From Enoplolaimus lenunculus (taxonomy: Eukaryota > Nematoda > Enoplea > Enoplida > Thoracostomopsidae), in NCBI GenBank assembly GCA_030248215.1, contig JASANG010003072.1, forward strand, positions 1 through 64,000: a stretch of 64,000 bases of DNA. Direction: 5' to 3'. Position 1 is the first letter of the stretch. Every line of letters starts with the position of its first letter. Positions 18,605 to 28,204 of the stretch are shown here, piece by piece. The notes beneath the pieces were generated by a model, which had not been told where the DNA came from, ran no database searches, and saw only the letters and a program-made list of their open reading frames with translations. The position numbers and the translations under genes were made by a program.

Positions 18605-21228
18605 TTAGTCAAGTGTTTGGTTATCGAAACACGGCAGTGTTCGCGTTACATTTGAATGCTTGTAAAATGAACGAATCATTTTATAATTCGTCGATTTTGT
18701 CAAATCGCAGCCATCAATTTCGCATAAATTTAACACTGCTGGGCGACGCAACTTTGGTACCAGCCGAAGACCTGAAACTTCAACGATGACGTCATTCTTA
18801 GTTAAGAAAACGCCAACGATGACGTCATTCGTACCCAAGAAACCGTCCAACGATGACATCATTCTTACTCAAGAATAGTACAGCGATGACGTCATCCTTA
18901 CTCAAGAGAAGTCCAACGATGATTGGTGGACAATGTCAACTGAAAACAATGTACTTCTCAGGTCTTCTAGCATCTTTCAACTTTCGTTGAAAAGATGATG
19001 TCATAGCGGAATTAGAAAAATCATGTTTCGCAGGGCAAAGATTTTACAAAAAACAGCGAATCAAATTAGGACGCAACAGGAACCTGATAATCTTTCCAGC
19101 CGCGGCAAAGTAACTTGAAATCGCGATAAAGGTTTGCTAAGTTTGACAGCCTGATTTGGAACTACAAAGCAGCCAATTGCAAACGTTTGTTGTTCTGAAA
19201 CCGAGTTTGCCGATTGTGTAGAACTTTTCACTGGTGAAGTTGCGTTTCGGACTGCAATCAGCTTGAATAAATGCGTTGGTACTGCAACTTGATTGCGACC
19301 AATCACCTGAAATTTTTAAAACGAAACATATAAAGGAAACACTGCCGTGTTCATATTAGGACCGTTGCGTAGCCAACTCACCTTGTTAGGGGAAGCTAAC
19401 AATTTTTTAGGATGGAGATACAAGGATTATCGTTCATTTATAAGCAAGATTGAAAATTTTCTAGAAGGGGGCAAATCTTTTCGGAGGGGGGGGCTGAGCC
19501 GCCCTGGCTACGGGCCCGATGCTTATACCTTTCGAAAATAACTAAATCATACATTACCAACGTTTTCAGATCCTGGTACGCAACCGAGTGGGGCGTAGAT
19601 TGGATTTCGTTTTTGAAGTTATTACCTAATTCAAAAGCTAGCGACCGTTTGCAAGCGACGGAAGCGCTTAAACTTACGGCTCATGTAAACATTAGAAGCG
19701 GAATGTTTTTCTGCGGGACTGCAATAGAGTAAGCTTAAGCTTTGAAGTTACTTGACCTCATATACAATAAACGTTTTTCCGTTCGTTTGAACTGGCAAAA
19801 ATAGCGGTCCAGAAATGACGTAGACATCGTAAAATCTTGTGGCCAAATCCCGGGTGTATCCTTCAAAGATATTCCAGTAACCAGCATTATTCTGAGCGTC
19901 TTGGGGGACAACGTTGCTTAGCAAAAATGATTCGTTTACGGCAGCCTGAAACAGGTTACGTTGAGTAGCCTGAGGGGCATTAGAGGATAGTGGGTGCCAT
20001 GGGGCAATAAACGTGCGTTGTGCTACGGTTCTGGACGTTTTCAATACTAAAACGTTAAATTGCACGCAAAATTTGCATTTTTTTCATCATCCAATAAGAA
20101 AGCGGTTGCAATAAATTCAGTGAACTTATATGGTTATTCACACATGTGAACGAAGTTTTTAGCTATGACTTTTAATGAATTGTTTTTACAGCTGCACGGT
20201 TTTCGAACGGGATTTTGACAAAATTTGCAAGTGCAAGTTGCAGCTGCAAATTCGCGGATCAAAAACTTGCTCCACTTTCAACCAAAAAATCAAAAAATTA
20301 AACATTTGTGCCAGCGTGCAACCGGATGTGAAAAATACCGGAGCCGGAGGTCAACGAAACTTGCCGCAGCCTGAGCCGGAGGTGAGGCGGAATCAGGTAG
20401 TAAAAATGATGGTTAATTAGTTAATTATAGCCAATATCTGCAAAATGTTAAGTTTTTAGGTTTTACGCTAATTTTCTGCCAAATTTCAGCAATTCTTTCC
20501 TTAAAATTGTGACGAAAAACAATCAAAACGCGTTAAACAGATACATGTAGCAAAATTATACAAATTTTGCAACCGAAATTGCCGTAATCTCCGGCAAAAA
20601 TTCTACCGGAGCCGGAGGCCGATTTTCTGCCGGAGCCGGAGGCAGACCTCCGGTTGTACTCCGATTCGTGCTGTACCTGCGAAATTGCGTTATTTGCTGC
20701 GCTGGACATATGCCCCCTAGAATAGCCGCTACGTTTATAGTCGGATTTGTAAGACGGTGCCCAAATTCGTGAATCACTACGGTAGCGGCTAAGCTTCCGT
20801 CGACCAGGCCCTGAAATTAATTAATCTATATAGTTAAAGCTGGAACGCCTAACATTCGTATTTTTGGCATCGTTTCAATGTAGAACAGTGTTTTACTTCT
20901 TTAATCAGAGAAAATAAACGATAACCAATCAGCGTTGGTTTCATACCACTCTTGTTTAGCTGCATTTAACAATTACTATTTTTCATCAGAAAAATACCTT
21001 CAAAGTCTTCTATAACCCCCTTATGAAATTGTGGCTGACCCCCCCCCCCCCCAACGCGTACCGACAAGTCGTTGCGGCGTTAAATGTTCGGCGACCCAAT
21101 CAGGAATTCTGCGACGATAATTGTATCCGAAAACAAAATTTGAATTATTGAAAACGTCCGGTCCGTCTGATGGAACACCAATTTCGTCAAACAGCCCCGA
21201 AAGTTGACCTAAAGCTTCAAAATTTCTG
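18605..21228 (-). CDS. EXOG / endonuclease G-like nuclease (N-terminus not found, 5 exons)
   Basis: Member of the DNA/RNA non-specific (beta-beta-alpha-metal) endonuclease family, closest by eye to mitochondrial EXOG. Exons in coding order: 21228-21062, 20810-20677, 19945-19757, 19306-19084, 18771-18605. They are all GT-AG with matching phases and total 292 codons plus stop after the 1-nt split codon at the start. Landmarks: VFGYNYRRRIPDWVAEHLTP, then SRGHMSSAANN holding the catalytic His (SRGH as in EXOG rather than the DRGH of EndoG), SFLLSNVVPQ, GYWN, YVISGPLFLP, VIGRNQVAVPTHLFK, FVVPNQAV, ERLSGLRL, and a C-terminal LCEIDGCDL resembling the EXOG tail. The first exon, which should carry a targeting or membrane segment, must lie above 21228 and was not recognised. 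Confidence 0.9.
18785..18919. repeat. 33-34 bp tandem repeat carrying CRE motifs
   Basis: Four units, each starting GATGACGTCATTC (one has GATGACATCAT), plus the start of a fifth. TGACGTCA is the full cAMP-response-element palindrome. The array lies in the last intron of the EXOG-like gene, 13 bp from the acceptor of its final exon. Confidence 0.9.
19360..19525. repeat. Old dispersed repeat (GGCTACGGGCC family)
   Basis: TAGCCAACTCACCTTG at one end and GGCTACGGGCC at the other; related to 2640-2890 and 57510-57675. Confidence 0.35.
19677..19745 (+). mobile_element. TTAGGC MITE, left end only
   Basis: CTCATGTAAACATTAGAAGCGG to AGTAAGCTTAAGCTTT only; the element stops 12 bp before the donor of EXOG exon 19945-19757. 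Confidence 0.65.
20085..20285. mobile_element. ACGTGCAAG-type MITE, truncated
   Basis: GTGAACTTATATGGTTATTCACACATGT and TTGCAGCTGCAA segments match the interior of 61669-61942; the outer ends are missing. Confidence 0.5.
20312..20663 (+). mobile_element. CCGGAG hAT-like MITE, copy 2
   Basis: 8-bp duplications ATTTGTGC/ATTCGTGC (one change); CAGCGTGCAACCGGATG start and CCTCCGGTTGTACTCCG end. Inside an EXOG-like intron, 13 bp from a donor. Confidence 0.85.
20677..20810 (-). CDS. EXOG catalytic exon (SRGHM)
   Basis: Acceptor AATTTCAG, donor CAG/GTACAG. Read in the phase set by both neighbouring exons, it gives SDYKRSGYSRGHMSSAANN followed by AISQ, the nuclease signature with its catalytic His. 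A second frame of the same exon is also fully open and contains HEFGH, a chance match to a zinc-protease motif that is out of phase with the rest of the gene. Confidence 0.88.
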
Positions 21229-21289
21229 CTGAATACAGCGCACGATTGAAGAGGGGATATGAGTCCTGAGCAAAATATTTATTCATTAT

Positions 21290-21560
21290 ACTTTACAGGC
21301 AAGGGCGCGTTCCCATGAGGGGGGCATTAAGGGTCGTGCACCCAAACTCGGATGGCGCCATCCAAAGTGTCGTTGGAAGTGCCCCCCAAACTCCAAACTG
21401 GGGTGCAACGAACCTTAAGTTCCCTTTCGTGGACCACGATGTTATGGAGCTGTGACACATTTTATTGGGGTCCCCTCGGACCCTGTTTGGATGCCGACTA
21501 TCTTAACGACGGCCCTCACTCTCAATTACCGCCGTCATTCTAGCCAGCTCAACATTCTGG
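21290..21560. mobile_element. GC-rich inverted-repeat element
   Basis: Around AAGGGTCGTGCACCC on the left and GGGTGCAACGAACCTT on the right the sequence is inverted. It is GC-rich against its surroundings. A single copy was seen. Confidence 0.35.
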
Positions 21561-21820
21561 AAGAGCGAAATAACTTTACTAGGGACAGCCGTTGAAATTT
21601 TACAAGCTTACAAGCGAGGTTAAAAAATTTTTTAAGGGCAACGTTTCCCTATCAAGATCTAAGCCCAGCTCTGGTAGAAATTCACCTCAAACTTGATATC
21701 CTATAAATATTTAGGATATTTGACCAAAGCCTTTGTGTCATTGTTTATATACTGGCCACCAGCAATACGTCCCCGTAGACAGATGGGCCCGGGAGTCAGC
21801 AACATTTTGACCCTCTTCTA

Positions 21821-22029
21821 CACTGCAAAAAATGATGAGTCAAATTAACCCTCTCCGAAATAGGCTCTATAGGACTACACAAACTGAGTCAGATTCGACT
21901 CCGCCAGAGTCAAATTCGACTCACTAATTCGCACGTTTGACTCTGATGGAGTCGAATTTGACTCAATTTGTGTAGTCCCATAGAACCTATTTCGGAGAGA
22001 GTCAATTTGACTCACCATTCTCTGCAGTG
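21821..22029. mobile_element. Palindromic CACTGCAAAAAATG MITE copy
   Basis: TA-flanked; lies inside an old GGCTACGGGCC-family repeat, whose two parts resume on either side. Confidence 0.85.
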
Positions 22030-22572
22030 TAAAGTCATTAGAAACCCTTGTATGACCCTGCTAAAAAGTTTGAGACACACTAGTAAGATGAGCTGGCTAC
22101 TGGCCTGTAAAACAAGGTATAAATCAGTGTCAGCGATAAAAATTGGCAAACAAAAATAATTGTTGAACTCGCGTATTTTTTGACAACGAAACCTGAAAAA
22201 TGAATCCAAAAATTTTAAACCGTTTGTTTTTTAAAATTCTTTTCGGCAATTAAAACTTTCTCAGAATTGCTGCAAGGTTACTATTACAAACTCAATATGA
22301 ATTACAATAAGTTTCTTCTAAAATATATTATACGAACAATTATTATACTACCATCCACGCCCCCTTTTAGCTTGCTTACCGCAACGAGTTTGAAATATTC
22401 GAAATGTAAACATCAAATAACAAAAAAACATTACGTAACCCATTTTAGACAAAGACAAAACAAAGATAAACTTTAAGTTTCCGTTGTCAATTAACTTTGA
22501 CTGTTGGTAATTTGAAACAACATTATTAACATTAATAGTTATGAGGTCATTAATTATGAAATATGCATTCGC

Positions 22573-22888
22573 CAGGGTACAACCGGAGGTCTGCCTCCGG
22601 CTCCGGCAGAAAATCGGCCTCCGGCTCCGGTAGAATTTTGCCGGAGTTTCCGGCAATTTCGGTAGTAAAATTCTGCATAATTTTGCTCAAAAAGGAATTT
22701 CCGAAATTTCGCAGAAAATTAGCATAAACACCAAACTACGTAAAACATATTGCAAGATATTGGCTAAAATTAACTAACTAACCATCATTTTTGCTACCTA
22801 ATTTCGCTTCACCTCCGGTTCCGGCTACGACTCCGGCAAGTTCCGTTGACCTCCGGCTCCGGTATTATTCACCTCCGGTTGTACCCTG
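22573..22888 (-). mobile_element. CCGGAG hAT-like MITE, copy 3 (best ends)
   Basis: 18-bp perfect terminal inverted repeats CAGGGTACAACCGGAGGT. 8-bp duplications GCATTCGC/GCATTAGC (one change). CAGGG ends plus 8-bp duplications are typical of hAT elements. Confidence 0.9.
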
Positions 22889-22904
22889 GCATTAGCGTTC
22901 TCTT

Positions 22905-23067
22905 AGGGCTGCGCTATACTCGCCATACGGCGCCGTTCGCTACCGTCCGTCACCACACTGTTTTGTACGTAAGTAATTTGCATACGATTCGCATGGCGTT
23001 GAACGGCAATGGATGGCGCCGTACGGGTGATAGACCGCATTAAAATAACGAGTATAGCGTAACCCTT
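22905..23067. mobile_element. GCGCTATACT MITE copy
   Basis: Ends AGGGCTGCGCTATACTCG and, inverted, AAGGGTTACGCTATACTCG; CCGTACGG-type sequence inside. Confidence 0.7.
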
Positions 23068-23439
23068 ATGTTTCGACACTTATTTTCCCGGGGCGAGGAA
23101 AGACAGCAAGACGCAAGAGCGCTAGCAGATCCAGAGAGGGGAGACCACGTCTCTCCGGATTGTAGTATTAAATGTTGAACTTTCATGTTTTAAGCTAAAA
23201 GTTATAGTCTTTGCATTGTCCGTACTTTCAAGTTACAGTACTGTTTTGTACTCCAGTCAAATTTAAGAGACTGTACAATTTATTACAGTGGCGTCTGACA
23301 TTATAACGTGGATGAACCATTAGTTTGAGGACATAAAATTAAAAATGCGTCAATTGCCTACATAGCACGATTTCTTCGCAAAAACGGGGTGTTACAACTT
23401 GAAATGCTAACTTTGATTCCTATATAAAACTTTGGTCTG

Positions 23440-23612
23440 CGTATAAGGATCTGGTGCGCAACGTTTTCCTGTGGTGCTGCAATAGAGTAAAACTTAAGCT
23501 TTAGAATAAATTTTTTATAGGCTAAGGTTTAAGCTCATTCTTACGGTTAGGCATAGACTAAGGTTTAGGAATGAGCTTTATTGCTTTGGCCGTGTTCAAC
23601 ACGTTGGCCACA
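23440..23612 (+). mobile_element. TTAGGC MITE copy (diverged)
   Basis: GTATAAGGATCTGGTGCGC start; few hexamers; weak right end. Confidence 0.5.
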
Positions 23613-23772
23613 GCTCACATATGCTTTATTGTTTTCAATGCTGAAGCAATAAATCGATTAGGAAAACATTAATTTTACATTTTTCAACATTCAACAACTG
23701 TCCGTGCCGAAATAAAAACTTGAAATTTTATAAAACGCAGTTCCAGACCACAACAAATGTTTTTAAATGATC

Positions 23773-23855
23773 GGCCAATGTATAGAACAGGGTCGGAACA
23801 AAAAACATATTCCTAATCCGAATCCTAAGCCTAAGCCTAAGCAAAAAAATTTAAA
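23773..23855 (-). mobile_element. TTAGGC MITE fragment
   Basis: GGCCAATGTATAGAACAGGG start and a short reverse hexamer run. Confidence 0.6.
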
Positions 23856-24023
23856 GTCGACCAAGTTGAAGTGACAGGCAGAATATCGATTCTGAAAAAA
23901 ACTACTTTTCTTGAAGTTGTCAATATTCAAATTCGCAAGAGAATATTAACACAAATCGAAATTTCAACCTCAGCCGAATTTCAATTGAAATTTTTAGGTC
24001 TATCAACCCAGCTAGTATCAGTT

Positions 24024-24075
24024 ATGGTCATAGTGATTTTTTTCATCAATTATATAAAATCGTTGTTTTATACAG
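24024..24075 (+). CDS. Possible signal-peptide exon, no partner found
   Basis: ATG followed by a hydrophobic run (MVIVIFFINYIKSLFYT) ending in phase 1 at donor G/GTAATT, the same layout as GBA exon 1. No downstream exon of matching phase was recognised before GBA, so this is only a candidate. Confidence 0.15.
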
Positions 24076-24197
24076 GTAATTTCAGCTTTTTCCTAAAACA
24101 AATATTCAGCTTTATTATTATTATTATTATTATCGAAAATATGCCCTCAGATTTTCTACATATTATAAATGTCGGTATTTAAATATTTAGATCATTC

Positions 24198-24606
24198 GGC
24201 ACATATAAAGAAGGGGCGAAACGTTTTTCTGTGGGACTAGAAAAGAGTAAGCTTAAGCTTTAAACTAATTTTTCTGCTTGGCTTAGGTTTTGGTTTATGC
24301 TTAGGCTTAGAAATATGCTCATTCTTACGCTTAGGCTTAGACTTAGGATTAGGCTTAGGAATATGCTCATTCTTACGCTTAGGCTTAGACTTAGGCTTAG
24401 TCTTAGGAATATGCTCATTCTTACGCTTAAGCTTTGACTTAGGCTTAGACTTAGGAATATGCTCATTCTTACGTTTAGGTTAGACTTAGACTTAGGCTTA
24501 GGCTTAGGAATATGGTCATTCTAACGCGTAGGTTTAGGTTTAGGCATAGGCTAAGGCATAAGAAAATGTTTGTATTACTGTTCCGCCCCTGCTCTTTACA
24601 TTGACC
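24198..24606 (+). mobile_element. TTAGGC MITE, expanded copy
   Basis: 409 bp, twice the usual length. The block GAATATGCTCATTCTTACGC plus hexamers is repeated about five times inside, so the core has expanded in tandem. Right end CGCCCCTGCTCTTTACATTG. Confidence 0.8.
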
Positions 24607-24770
24607 GAAACTTCCATAGACAGTTGCCGTATTAAATTTCGAGGTAAAATTTTTATTTTCAAATGGATGAACGCTTTCTAAGCTGCTCGCCTTGCTAGCG
24701 GAAGCTCAAAATTGTTTATGATTAAAAAGTTAGCGACTATTTTCAAGCGACGCAAACGTTTAAACTTATG

Positions 24771-24930
24771 GTCCATGTAAAGATCAGGGGTGCAATGTTT
24801 TTTCTGCTGGACTGCTTAGAGTAAGCTTAAATTTTTGACTAATTTTTTGCTTAGGTATAAGCTCAGTATTATGCTTAGGCTTATGCTTTAGGATTATGCT
24901 TATACTACTGTTACAGCCCTGTTCTATGCA
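24771..24930 (+). mobile_element. TTAGGC MITE copy
   Basis: GGTCCATGTAAAGATCAGGG start, CAGCCCTGTTCTATGCATTT end. Confidence 0.7.
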
Positions 24931-25029
24931 TTTTCACGTCTATTCTGAAATCTGTAACAGTGCCTTTTTATTCTTGTCTGTTTATAAATTTTAGATAAGA
25001 TATATTTCTCCAAAATGTATAGCTCCGCT

Positions 25030-25094
25030 GGCGATGTTAAGCTTACTCTATTGCAGTTCCACAGAAAAACGTTCCGCCCCTGATCTTTACATGG
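25030..25094 (-). mobile_element. TTAGGC MITE, one end only
   Basis: TCTATTGCAGTTCCACAG to CCGCCCCTGATCTTTACATG then GGCC. Confidence 0.6.
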
Positions 25095-25199
25095 GCCAGA
25101 ATTTGTAAGCATCAGCAAACAAAACATCCTCGATCAGTCGCTGTAAAGATTTGTGGTTTGTAAAATATATACAAAGGTGCGATAAAATTGAATGCAAAA

Positions 25200-25560
25200 A
25201 GCGCTCTTCATTTTGAAGCTACTCTTTGAAATCTTAAACTAAGTTGACTGTTTAAGTTGAAACTAATCCAGCAGCATTAAACTAACTTTACAAATTAACT
25301 AAACTAACAGGTAGATTTACGCTTAAACTCATTTAAAATCTTTTTTAGTTATTGTTAAACTTAACGTATTCTTAGATACACATAATTTCTGGACGGCACT
25401 TGTTACTTAAACCAAAACAAAATAAGTTTAATTTAAACTCCTGTTAAACTGTAAACTATGTCAGTCTCTAAATTAAACTTACAATTCTAGTTTAGGCAGT
25501 CCGTTCGGCCACTAAAGCTTTACTTAACCTAATAACCAAGTTTAGTTAAGCTATAATTTA
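25200..25560. other. AT-rich stretch with repeated AAACT/AGTTTA words
   Basis: Many short direct and inverted copies of TTAAACT/AGTTTAA between 25230 and 25560, the form of a decayed inverted-repeat element, but I could not define ends. Confidence 0.35.
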
Positions 25561-25590
25561 AGTTTTTAGACAGTATATTTACTGATTCGA

Positions 25591-26121
25591 AATGGATCAT
25601 CCACGTAATACTGTCTACGCTACTGTAAAAAATTGTCCTCACATACGAGCCCCTAAGTCTGTAGTTTTGTTGTTTCCAAGTTACATGTCCAAATGTCACC
25701 CATATCCTGTGTAGACCCTGCTGACACCGCACACTCTCTCGAAACGACCTATGCCTGGTCACGTTGCCGTCCATACCCATGCTAAATTGTAAATACATTG
25801 TTTAAAGGACAACTGTTTTGTCCAGAGTCTGTCAGAAGGGACTCAGCTTATTTCATAACACAAAGTTTGTCGGAAGGAACTTTGCTTTGCAATTATACAG
25901 GGTCTGTTCGAAGGAACTCGTATGGTCAGACACTGTGTCCAGACAGTACCTACATTGTCCTTAGTCCCTTCGAAGGACCTGCTGCCAAAATCCACTAGCT
26001 AATTACACCTTCTGTGAAGTCTTTATAGCTTAAGGGCATTGTCGTTTTGTCCCGCCCTTAAAACCAGGTGTGTGGACAATTTTTTACAGTACCGTAGACA
26101 GTATTACGTGGATGACCCAAA
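25591..26121. mobile_element. MITE, GATCATCCACGTAATACTG ends
   Basis: About 50-bp terminal inverted repeats: ATCATCCACGTAATACTGTC on the left and the inverse GTCATCCACGTAATACTGTC on the right, each followed by a TGTAAAAAATTGTCC block. A related single end lies at 23250-23325. Confidence 0.8.
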
Positions 26122-26494
26122 AGTTACAAAACTTGTAAATTAACTGGTGACAGGAGCTGTACATACATGAAAGTATAGAGAGGTACGTGGCCCGGGAGGA
26201 ATTTAGCTTAACGCAAGCTTAGTTAAAGCTCAGGGTTAGACTTGGCTTTAAGGCTTGTGACTAAATCCCGGGTGTATCCTTCGAAGATATTCCAATAACC
26301 AGCATTATTCTGAGTGTCTTGGAGGACAACGTTGCTTAGCAAAAAGTGATTCGTTCACGGCAGCCTGAATCAGGTTACGTTGAGACTTTAGGCTAATCTT
26401 TTCAGGGCCTGTAGCCAGAGGGGTATCAGTGGGTAGTGAGTGCCATGCGGCAATAAACGTGCTTTGTGGTTCGGTGCTGATGTCTTCAAATTGT

Positions 26495-26677
26495 AAGGGT
26501 TGCGCTATACTTTTTTGAGGTGCAGCGACGTCTGTTACCCGTACGGTACAGTCCGACGCCGTCCGTCACCGTGCAGTATCGTACACGAATAACTGACGTA
26601 CGATAATGTATGGTGACAAACGGCGCTGTACGGGTGACTGAAGCATTAACACAATTAAATAGTATAGCGTAACCCTT
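26495..26677. mobile_element. GCGCTATACT MITE copy
   Basis: 183 bp, ends AAGGGTTGCGCTATACT and inverted AAGGGTTACGCTATACT; CGCCGTCCGTCACCG and GCGCTGTACGGGTGAC inside. Confidence 0.75.
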
Positions 26678-26907
26678 ATGTGTTGAGTAACCAATCAAAG
26701 GGACAAAATGTTATAAAGATGTGATTAATAACCAATATAACTGTTTTGTGAGGGGTTGAGACCGCAATTCGTATCGAATAGTAATTCGAACCAGAATATT
26801 TCAGGCGTCAGTTCAACGTTAATTTCTTGCCATACCTCGGGGCAAACCGCAGATCAATGCGTATATAGAACGCGAATATATAGTTACAAATATAGTTTGT
26901 ATGAAAT

Positions 26908-27020
26908 ATTGAAAGACAAAACGGGACTGATATATGATGCTAGCAGACAACTACTTTTTGGAATGCCATATTCGGTTACATCGCAGAAAAAATGTCAGCT
27001 AACACGATCCTTCTATTTAC
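26908..27020. repeat. Internal fragment of the 34.99-35.88 kb element
   Basis: AAAACGGGACTGATATATGATGC and GGTTACATCGCAGAAAAAATG-type sequence match 35725-35820. The open frame across it is therefore discounted. Confidence 0.5.
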
Positions 27021-27450
27021 GCTTTCTGCTATGTAAGTGGGGCCATATTATTTTTTGTTACTTTTTAAAAAACAAGACAGGGTGATAAGAACTGCCAAAA
27101 ATCACTGAAATTAATTTATCGTTTCTTTAGAAACATTCATAGCTTATCAAATTTCGTTTCATATTTGGGTTGTTATTTTTTCAATCGTACGAAAATATAT
27201 TTTGCATCTCGCAGTGCGTTTTTTTCACACGCCCATAACCAGTCCCGGATCTTGAGGCGGCATCAAAAAATATTTTCAATTTCCTACCATTTTGTGGTCT
27301 TGCGCAGAATGTTTACCAGATGGTGATAGGCCTTGTAACGTTTGAACCAGTATAGTCGGAACCTAAAGGAATGTTGCAATAGATTCTCAGTATCTAATAA
27401 CCTTACAAATAAAATAGTAATTGCAGAATAATATTATTGATGGGGTCAAC

Positions 27451-27845
27451 CAGGGTGCAACCGGAGATGAAAAATACCGGAGGCTGAGCCGGAGCCGGAT
27501 TTCAACGAAACTTGCCGGAGCCGGAGGTCAACAAAACTTGCCGGAACCGGAGGTGAGGCGAAATTAGATAGTAAAAATGATGGTGAATTAATTAATTTTA
27601 GCCAATATCTGCAATATGTTGTTAAGCAGTTCGATTGTACGCTAATTTTCTGCAAAATTCCGGAAATTCTTTCCTGAAAATTGTGAAAAAAGTAAAACGA
27701 AACGCGCTAAACAGATAAATTGTTCACCATTATGCAAAATTTTACTACCGAAATTGCCGGAATCTACGGCAAAAAATTCTACCGGAGCCGGAGCCGGAGG
27801 CTTATTTTCTGCCATAGCCGGAGGCAAATCTCCGGTTATACCCTG
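27451..27845 (+). mobile_element. CCGGAG hAT-like MITE, copy 4
   Basis: CAGGGTGCAACCGGAG start, CTCCGGTTATACCCTG end. The left CCGGAG block is duplicated, making it longer than the others; no clear 8-bp duplication. Confidence 0.8.
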
Positions 27846-28204
27846 CTATCCACAATAAGGTGCGTACATGGTGTGGAAAAAATGTCTGTCGATACTCAGA
27901 ATGGAAATAGTAGTTTTGTATTTTCGAAAGTGAAACCGAAATTTAAATTGTTAATTTTAAACGTTAAAATCAAAACCTTAAGCGAACTCAAAACGCAAAA
28001 TTAACATTTCCATATGCTCTAAATTTTAGATACTCAAATTCCCTTTGAACTCTAAAGACCAAATTAAGTAAAGAGAAATTGATACAAACTTTTTTCCGTT
28101 TTTATTTTGAGCAAAATTAATAAACAAAATTAAAATTTCCGATTTGGGAAAATAAAAATTGCTTTATATTCATAAATTTGTTTGTGAAAAGCAGAGCAAA
28201 TATC

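Noticed and set aside
20677-20810. HEFGH zinc-metalloprotease motif (VVIHEFGHRLTN) in an open minus-strand frame
   Set aside because: Read in the phase imposed by both neighbouring exons, the same exon gives SRGHMSSAANN, the nuclease signature. The HEFGH frame is out of phase with everything around it.
24260-24560. True interstitial telomere tract
   Set aside because: The hexamers lie between MITE termini with target duplications, and are degenerate and interrupted by GAATATGCTCATTC blocks.
26756-27085. 109-codon open frame with an acceptor-like ATATTTCAG inside
   Set aside because: The second half is a fragment of the 34987-35883 MITE; the first half shows no recognised family.
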